From the NCBI GenBank assembly GCA_007693785.1, contig RECY01000025.1, positions 62,001-126,000 on the forward strand: a stretch of 64,000 bases of DNA. The letters run 5' to 3'. Position 1 is the first letter of the stretch, and every line of letters starts with the position of its first letter. The notes under the pieces were generated by a model, which saw only the letters and a list, made by a program, of their open reading frames with translations, did no database searches and was not told the DNA's origin. Positions 58,706 to 64,000 of this stretch are shown here, piece after piece. The position numbers were made by a program, and so were the translations under genes. Source of the stretch: Phycisphaerales bacterium (GTDB lineage Bacteria; Planctomycetota; Phycisphaerae; Phycisphaerales; UBA1924).

Positions 58706-60124
58706 TTAGAGATTTTCGAGGATTGCTTCGATCGTCTGGTTGACGTCTTCAATATCAACAACGCCGTCCTGGTTGACATCGCCCTCGTACGGCGCCAACG
58801 CGCCGACAGTGCCGAGGTTCTGGATCACGATGTCAAGGTCTGCCCAATCGATCGTGCCATCGAAATTCAGGTCGCCGACCATCCCGGCATCGCTCGCACC
58901 GATCAGGCGAACCTCGACGTTGCGATAGGTCATGAAGAGCAGGTCCGCGATCCCGGCGTTCACCGGCTCGCCCGGGTTGTCGCGGACCGCGAAGACCGGC
59001 AGCGCCCGCCAGCCGTCCGGAAGGATCAACGCCTCGGCGGCCGTGCGGATCACGCCGTTACCAAGTTGCATCGTGAGTTCTGAGTCTTGACCGAGCATTT
59101 GGAACTCGACGATCGCCATGATGTGTTCGGCATCGAGGGATTCCGGGTGCAGCACGATCTCACAGTCGTAGCCGCCGGTGGTGTTTGGCTCGACGAAGTG
59201 GACGCGAGTATCGATGTTGGTGCCGTCGAGGGGCGCCCAGCCGTCCGCCAGGCCCGCGGGATCGCGCAGTTGCAGGGCGAGCACTTGCCATGACCACAGA
59301 AAATCGATGATCGCATCCTGAAAAGCGGGGATCGGGGCCCCGGTGCTTCGACCATCGTCGCCGTCTTCGCCATCTACACCGTGTGGCGCGGCGCCGCCAT
59401 CACCGCCTCGGCCACCACCACCACCGGAACGCCCTTCACCGCCATGGCCGCCATCGCCGCCACGACGATCCCGGGAATCACCACCGTCGCCGCCGTCGCC
59501 ACCTCGGGCTCCCCCATTGCCCCCATTGCCCCCATCGCCGCCGTCGCGCCGTCCATCGCCGCCGTCGCCACCATCACCACCATTGCCGTTGCCATCAGGC
59601 GTCGAGTTGCCGCCATCACCGCCATCGCCGCCATCTCGACCTTTGCCACCATCGCCCCCATCGCCGCCATTGCCAGAGTCCCCCCCTCCATGGCCACCGT
59701 CGCCTCCATCACCTCCGTTGCCCGAGGACCCTCCGTCTCCACCGTCACCCCCATTGCCACCGTTGCTATCCGGGCTATTTCCGCCCTTACCGCCATTCCC
59801 CCCGTTCCCGGAACCGCTCCCGTCCCCACCGTCCCCACCGTTGCCGCCGGCGTCACCGCCGTTGCCGCCATCGCCGCCGTTCCCACCGTCGAACCCGTCC
59901 CCGCCCTTGCCGCCTGCACCGGGGCCCCAGCCGTCGCCGCCGCGTCCGCCGTCCGGGTTGTTCGCATCGCCCGGGCGGCCGTCGTACCCGTTAGGATGCT
60001 CCGGCGTGCCCGGCTCGCCGAACGGATAGTCCGGCGGATACGTCTGTCCGATCGCGAAACTCGACATCGCGACGACAGCAAACAAGATCGCGAGCCAGCG
60101 GCTCGGTGTCCACACCCTTGGCAT
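58706..60124 (-). CDS. secreted Gly-Asp-rich repeat protein with C-terminal dockerin-like domain
   Basis: This 472-residue exported protein has a signal peptide at residues 1-27 (ILFAVVAMSSFAIGQ). Residues about 55-260 are dominated by GGDGGNGG-type repeats, superficially like PE-PGRS proteins. A globular domain follows at about 270-410, then a double dockerin-like EF-hand motif (GDLNFDGTIDWADLDIVIQNL and GDVNQDGVVDIEDVNQTIEAI). It is probably a calcium-binding surface or matrix protein. The ATG at 60124 has AGAGGAG upstream. The repeat region could vary by recombination. Confidence 0.85.
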   Translation of the reverse strand: MPRVWTPSRWLAILFAVVAMSSFAIGQTYPPDYPFGEPGTPEHPNGYDGRPGDANNPDGGRGGDGWGPGAGGKGGDGFDGGNGGDGGNGGDAGGNGGDGGDGSGSGNGGNGGKGGNSPDSNGGNGGDGGDGGSSGNGGDGGDGGHGGGDSGNGGDGGDGGKGRDGGDGGDGGNSTPDGNGNGGDGGDGGDGRRDGGDGGNGGNGGARGGDGGDGGDSRDRRGGDGGHGGEGRSGGGGGRGGDGGAAPHGVDGEDGDDGRSTGAPIPAFQDAIIDFLWSWQVLALQLRDPAGLADGWAPLDGTNIDTRVHFVEPNTTGGYDCEIVLHPESLDAEHIMAIVEFQMLGQDSELTMQLGNGVIRTAAEALILPDGWRALPVFAVRDNPGEPVNAGIADLLFMTYRNVEVRLIGASDAGMVGDLNFDGTIDWADLDIVIQNLGTVGALAPYEGDVNQDGVVDIEDVNQTIEAILENL

Positions 60125-60200
60125 GTGACATCTCCTCTGCGGACGCGGCCCATCCCCGGGCCCCGCCAATCCGTACCGTCACCCGATTCGCACCACGTCC

Positions 60201-60241
60201 GTCGTGGGCAAGAGCGGGCAAGAGCGGGCAAGAGCGGGCAA
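60201..60241. repeat. 10-bp tandem repeat upstream of the Gly-rich gene
   Basis: The unit AGAGCGGGCA occurs three times (60211-60240) after a partial copy GTCGTGGGCA. On the coding strand of the downstream gene it reads TTGCCCGCTC, repeated in phase with the DNA helix about 80-115 nt before the ATG. Confidence 0.75.
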
Positions 60242-60357
60242 TATACCAAAAAAGACCGCATAATGAGCCCCATAGCGGTTAAAGATTCGTAAAACAGTCG
60301 GTTCCACCCGGGGGTCTGTGCGGCGTCATCGCCCGGCGACGGCAGGCACAAGCCGGC

Positions 60358-60363
60358 TACGAT
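60358..60363 (+). promoter_or_regulatory. TACGAT -10-like element of tRNA-Leu
   Basis: TACGAT lies 11 nt upstream of the mature tRNA 5' end and has the same TAnnnT form as the other elements. Confidence 0.45.
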
Positions 60364-60374
60364 CTTCGCCCAAA

Positions 60375-60457
<83 letters not shown>

Positions 60458-60474
60458 TTGATCCCCATGCAAAC

Positions 60475-60511
60475 GCCCGTGCCCGCCGAGGACATGTCCG
60501 CGGGCACGGGC
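60475..60511 (-). terminator. terminator of hflK-hflC
   Basis: GCCCGTGCCCGC (60475-60486) pairs perfectly with 60500-60511. The 13-nt loop holds a further palindrome. On the minus strand GTTTGC follows. It lies 30 nt past the hflC stop and 17 nt after the tRNA. Confidence 0.7.
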
Positions 60512-60540
60512 ACTCCTGGCCTGCGGGCCGATGCGGTCAG

Positions 60541-61524
60541 TTAGGGCCCGCCCGGGCCCGCACGCCCGATCTCTTTCAGGAACCGGAAGTATTCCGAGTC
60601 CGTGTTCAGGATCAGCGTCACGTCTCGCCCCAGCGTCTGCGTGTAGCTCTCCAGCGTGCGGAAGAAGACGTAGAACTCCGGGTCGGCCCCGAACGCCTCG
60701 TTGTAGATCCGCGTCGCCTCGGCGTCGGCGTCGCCGCGGATGACCTCCGCCTGACGCCGGGCCTCCGAGCGGATCTCGGCGCGCATCCGCTCGGTCTGCC
60801 CGTCGATCTCGCTCGCCCGCCCTTCGCCCTCGGCCCGGAACTGCTCGGCGATCCGCTGGCGTTCCGCGATCATCCGCTCGAACACGCGCTGCTGCACCTC
60901 GCGGACGTAGTCCACCCGCTTCATGCGGATGTCCACCAGTTCGATGCCGTACTGCGGCATCTGCGTCTGCGCCTGCGCCAACACCGACGCGAAGATCTCC
61001 GACCGCCCGCGCGTGACCTCCTGCAGCAGGATCTCCTCGTCCCCCTCGCCCACGATCTGCGCGCGCTGGAGGTCTTCCTCGGAGATCGCCCAATCCTTGG
61101 ACCGCACGATCTCCACGAGGTCGCTCGCCGAGATCTGGTCGCGGACGACCGAATCGAGGATGTCGTTGAGCCGGAGCTGAGCGCCCCGCTCGTCGCCGAC
61201 GCTCTGGAGAAACTTCAACGGGTCGACGATGCGCCAGCGGGCGGTGGTGTCGACGGAGATGAACTGCTCGCCGCGGGTCGGGATCTGGTTCGGGTCGCCG
61301 TCCCAGGAGAGCAGGCGTTTGTCGAACCGGCGGATCTCCTGAATGAATGGGAGTTTGAAGTGGAACCCAGGCTCCACCACCGGCTCCCCCACCGGCGCAC
61401 CGAATTGCACGACGATCGCCTGCTCGGTCTCGTCCAGCGTGTAGAACGACGCCGAGGCGACGATCGCCACGATCACCAGCAGCACACCGGCAGCCACCGC
61501 AAATTTCGCAGCCAGACCGCTCAT
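60541..61524 (-). CDS. hflC: HflC, SPFH-domain regulator of FtsH
   Basis: This 327-residue protein has one N-terminal membrane helix (VAAGVLLVIVAIVASASFY) and a periplasmic SPFH/band-7 domain (FYTLDETEQAIVVQFGAPVG). A long charged coiled coil precedes a C-terminal strand (FFRTLESYTQTLGRDVTLILN). It forms the HflKC cage around the FtsH protease. The ATG at 61524 overlaps the hflK stop (ATGA). FtsH itself is outside the window. Confidence 0.95.
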   Translation of the reverse strand: MSGLAAKFAVAAGVLLVIVAIVASASFYTLDETEQAIVVQFGAPVGEPVVEPGFHFKLPFIQEIRRFDKRLLSWDGDPNQIPTRGEQFISVDTTARWRIVDPLKFLQSVGDERGAQLRLNDILDSVVRDQISASDLVEIVRSKDWAISEEDLQRAQIVGEGDEEILLQEVTRGRSEIFASVLAQAQTQMPQYGIELVDIRMKRVDYVREVQQRVFERMIAERQRIAEQFRAEGEGRASEIDGQTERMRAEIRSEARRQAEVIRGDADAEATRIYNEAFGADPEFYVFFRTLESYTQTLGRDVTLILNTDSEYFRFLKEIGRAGPGGP

Positions 61525-62570
61525 CGCGCACCTCCCGCCGGGCGAGCCGGAGCCGCCGCCGGACGGGCCTCGTCCAGGTTCAACAGCGGGATCGGCGACA
61601 TCGCCCCCTCCTCGGTCACGATCACCCGCCCGAGCTTCGGCATCACCTGATCGATCATTTCGAGATACAAACGCTGGCGCGTCACGTCCGGCGAGTTCGC
61701 GTATTCAGCCAGGATCGCCGAGAAACGCGCCGCCTCGCCGAGCGCACGGTTCACACGCTCGGCGGCGTAGCCCTGAGCCGACTCGATCATCTGGCGCGCC
61801 TCGCCCTCGGCACGCGGGATCACCTGGTTCCGACGCTTCTCGGCCTCATTAATCATCCGCTCCCGCTCCTGCTCCGCCTGGTTCACCTCGTTGAACGCCG
61901 GCTTCACCGGGTCCGGCGGCGTCACGTCCTGCAGCTCCACCGTGCTGATCGCGATCCCCGAATCAAAACTGTTCAGGATCTCCTGCAGCTCGTCCCGCGC
62001 CTGCGTCGACACGGCCACGCGCTTCTCCGTCAGCACGTCGCTGCCCAGGTTGTTCCCCACGATCCGGCGCATCACCGATTCGGACACGTCCCGCAGCGTC
62101 TTCGACGGCTCCCGCACACGGTGCAGATACTTCTCCGGATCCTCGATCCGGTACTGCACCACCCACTCCACGTCGATCACCTTCAGGTCGCCGGTCAGCA
62201 TCAGCGACTCGCCCAGGTGCTGGGCGTCCTTCTGATACTGCCCGCGGTTGCGCTGAGCGACGGTGCGGAAGCCGAACTCTTCTTTCAGCACCCGGCGCGT
62301 CGGCACAAAATACGCCCGGTCGATCCCGTAGGGAAGCTTGAAGTGCAACCCCGGCTGCTGCACGCCGGTCACCCGCCCGAACCGCTTGACGACCGATTCG
62401 CCCTCCGGCTGCACGGTGTAAACGCTGGTCCACACGCCGGAGACCACCAGCAGCAGCAAGAGCACGCCCGCGACCGCGAGGATGGTCTTTTTCGGATCGA
62501 ACTGATCCGGATCGAACCGGAACGAGAGGGGATCCTGCGGACCGGACATGCCGATCGAACGTTTGGCCAT
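61521..62570 (-). CDS. hflK: HflK, SPFH-domain regulator of FtsH
   Basis: This 349-residue partner of HflC has a cytoplasmic N-terminus, one membrane helix (TILAVAGVLLLLLVVSGVW), an SPFH domain (VQPEGESVVKRFGRVTG; PGLHFKLPYGID) and a long coiled coil ending in EYANSPDVTRQRLYLEMID. The Gly-rich N-terminal tail of E. coli HflK is missing, as in many non-proteobacteria. The ATG at 62570 has GAGGAG 9 nt upstream. Confidence 0.95.
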   Translation of the reverse strand: MAKRSIGMSGPQDPLSFRFDPDQFDPKKTILAVAGVLLLLLVVSGVWTSVYTVQPEGESVVKRFGRVTGVQQPGLHFKLPYGIDRAYFVPTRRVLKEEFGFRTVAQRNRGQYQKDAQHLGESLMLTGDLKVIDVEWVVQYRIEDPEKYLHRVREPSKTLRDVSESVMRRIVGNNLGSDVLTEKRVAVSTQARDELQEILNSFDSGIAISTVELQDVTPPDPVKPAFNEVNQAEQERERMINEAEKRRNQVIPRAEGEARQMIESAQGYAAERVNRALGEAARFSAILAEYANSPDVTRQRLYLEMIDQVMPKLGRVIVTEEGAMSPIPLLNLDEARPAAAPARPAGGAR

Positions 62571-62909
62571 CGGAACAAGCTCCTCATGCCCGCAAGGGGC
62601 CCCCAAAGACCTCGGCCGCAGCCCCGCTGAACGGCGAGACACTGGCGGACCGGGATTGCCATTCTTTTTATAGCGGATCACGCCCCCGAGACGCGCGGCA
62701 GCCGTCGGCACCCTGTTCGGAACACGCTCCGGGCAATTTCACACCAGACGCGACGCATCACGCGTGCCGGGCGGGTTTTGGCGATGACCACCTCGGATTG
62801 ACACGATCTTCACGCGAGCACGGGGACCGGGGGATGGCTCGCTGAATAGGGTCGAACCCGCGCCCTTCATGGGCGAACACGCGCGAAACCAACCGCAGGA
62901 GGCCCTCTC
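62571..62909. other. divergent intergenic region, hflK and phosphatase genes
   Basis: This 339-bp stretch holds the TATAAA element of hflKC. A TTGACA at 62798-62803 lacks a -10 at the proper distance, so its role as a promoter of the rightward gene is doubtful. No gene is seen. Confidence 0.4.
62667..62672 (-). promoter_or_regulatory. TATAAA -10-like element of hflK-hflC
   Basis: TATAAA on the minus strand (TATAAAAAG) lies about 97 nt before the hflK ATG in an otherwise GC-rich leader. A -35 match is weak. Confidence 0.4.
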
Positions 62910-64000
62910 ATGCCGATTCGTTCTCTTCTCTCCCGGTGCCTCCTGGCCGTGATCGTGAGCTGCACGCTGTCCGGCGTTCCCGCGAACGGCACCACCGGCA
63001 ACTCCAGCGAACTCCCCGATGACGGGCTCGTCGTGATCGATTTCGCCGATCGCTGGCGATATCACGACCTGGGCACCGATCTCGGGGATGCGTGGCGGGA
63101 GCCGGGCTATGACGACCGCGAATGGGCGATCGGACCGGGCCTGCTCGGGTACGACACCGCCGACCGTCGCGACCGCTGGCCCGAGCCGGGGCTGCAAACA
63201 GAGCTTCAGTCCAATCACATAACTTATTATTTCCGAACCGAATTCCGGTACGACGGCCCGCTCGAGGGCGTTACGCTCCGCCTCGACCAGATCATCGACG
63301 ACGCGGCCGTCTACTACCTCAACGGGCACGAGATCGGCCGCAGCGAGCTGATGCCCGACGGCGAGGTCACGTTCCGCACCCGCGCGACCACATGGACCAA
63401 CCCTTCGCTTGAAGGGGACGCGATCGTCGCGCCATCCGACGCCCTCCGGCGCGGGCGGAACGTGCTCGCGGTTTCGGTGCACAATCAATCGGAGCGGAGC
63501 TCGGACATCTGCCTCGGCGTGCGCCTGCGCGTCACAGAGGCCGAAGTCCGCCCGAACGCGCTGTACCTGACCTGGCAGCGCGACCCGACGACGACGATGA
63601 CGGTGCAGTGGCACGGGGACGAGGGCGAGCCCGAGCCGGAGAGCGAGCGGGGCACACGCCTCGAGTATCGCGTGAGCGACTCGGAGCGGTGGCGATCGGC
63701 CGCGCCGACCGTGCGTGCGATGGCGTACACGGGCCGCCCGGTCTACGCCGCGGAACTCACCGGGCTGGAGCCGGGCTCGACGAACGCGTTCCGCATCCGC
63801 CACGCCGAGGGACGCGGGCGGAGTGCGTCCTACACCTTCCGCACGATGCCAAAGCGGGCCGAGGCGTCCCGCCCGGTCCGGATCGCGATCGGCGGGGACG
63901 TGCGCCACCGTCAGGAATGGATGGAGCGGACGAACCGAGAAGCCGTGCGGTTCGATCCGGACTTCATCGTCTGGGGTGGCGACCTCGCCTACGCCGACGG
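62910..64000 (+). CDS. purple-acid-phosphatase-like metallophosphoesterase (3' end cut by window edge)
   Basis: At least 363 residues of an exported protein are visible. A signal peptide (LLSRCLLAVIVSCTLSGVPANG) is followed by a jelly-roll/carbohydrate-binding-like domain at about residues 30-205. A fibronectin-like purple acid phosphatase N-terminal domain follows at about 210-320, with LTWQRDPTTTMTVQWHGDEG. The start of the metallophosphoesterase core is next (IAIGGDVRH; IVWGGDLAYADG), whose Asp residues bind the dimetal site. The frame is open at the right edge. AGGAGG 7 nt before the ATG is a very good ribosome site. Confidence 0.9.
   Translation, partial: MPIRSLLSRCLLAVIVSCTLSGVPANGTTGNSSELPDDGLVVIDFADRWRYHDLGTDLGDAWREPGYDDREWAIGPGLLGYDTADRRDRWPEPGLQTELQSNHITYYFRTEFRYDGPLEGVTLRLDQIIDDAAVYYLNGHEIGRSELMPDGEVTFRTRATTWTNPSLEGDAIVAPSDALRRGRNVLAVSVHNQSERSSDICLGVRLRVTEAEVRPNALYLTWQRDPTTTMTVQWHGDEGEPEPESERGTRLEYRVSDSERWRSAAPTVRAMAYTGRPVYAAELTGLEPGSTNAFRIRHAEGRGRSASYTFRTMPKRAEASRPVRIAIGGDVRHRQEWMERTNREAVRFDPDFIVWGGDLAYAD

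Noticed and set aside
59381-60292. Long open frames on the plus strand through the Gly-rich region
   Set aside because: They are complements of the GGN repeats in the minus-strand gene and give Pro/Ser-, Ile/Ala- or His/Arg-rich low-complexity translations.
62798-62826. TTGACA as the promoter of the phosphatase gene
   Set aside because: No -10 match at 15-19 nt spacing was found; the nearest AT-rich hexamer is too far.

Overview
The window is about 68% G+C, densely coded and free of insertion sequences, rRNA operons and CRISPR arrays. Several features point to a planctomycete of the class Phycisphaerae. Two secreted proteins end in tandem repeats of the type GPALDGVPDGVVSVADLNFF, like the GC-type dockerins known from that class. 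There is a lysine-rich DksA-like protein, a methylcitrate gene set, and type IV pilus/type II secretion genes of mixed character. The species cannot be named from the sequence.

Layout. 1-3867 (-): an RND efflux pump (cut by the left edge) and its lipoprotein adaptor. 3868-4324: a gene-free stretch with a candidate structured RNA ending in a perfect terminator hairpin. 4325-8027: metF, a class I glutamine amidotransferase, and a CheY-like receiver coupled to an HD-GYP protein. 8114-19671 (-): a long operon of 13 genes, mostly with ATGA/GTGA overlaps. It runs histidine kinase, STAS protein, PilB/GspE, PilC/GspF, PilM, PilN, PilO, a GspC/PilP-like protein, then five pilin-like proteins. No secretin or prepilin peptidase is present. 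19864-25208: a DUF4340-like protein, lspA, a histone-H1-like/DksA-like protein, accA, proC. 25257-33220: an ABC-2 exporter, a methyltransferase, a UbiD decarboxylase, a PBP4-type carboxypeptidase, a small unknown, a receiver protein. 33371-37622 (-): two secreted dockerin-like proteins. 38085-45626: an unknown, psuG, a metallophosphoesterase, rpsL-rpsG, a MazG-like protein, a thiolase, MscS, a small membrane protein. 45853-50498: prpD, prpB, an AT-rich foreign gene on the opposite strand, and prpC. 50558-55673 (-): three glycosyltransferases. 55837-64000: a PH-domain protein, a zinc-ribbon membrane protein, trigger factor, a Gly-Asp-rich secreted protein, tRNA-Leu(CAA), hflK-hflC, and the start of a purple-acid-phosphatase-like protein.

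The most interesting signals are regulatory and compositional. At least nine genes have a TAnnnT -10-like hexamer (often TAGCAT) ending only 5-10 nt before the start codon. Most of these have no Shine-Dalgarno sequence, which suggests leaderless or nearly leaderless mRNAs. Other points are a 15-C tract between two pilin genes, Ala instead of Gly at the prepilin cleavage site in three of four pilins, the candidate RNA at 4013-4203, the AT-rich gene splitting the propionate locus, and several inverted or phased repeats. I see no clearly new multi-gene system. The nearest candidate is the pilus/secretion operon headed by a kinase and a STAS protein.
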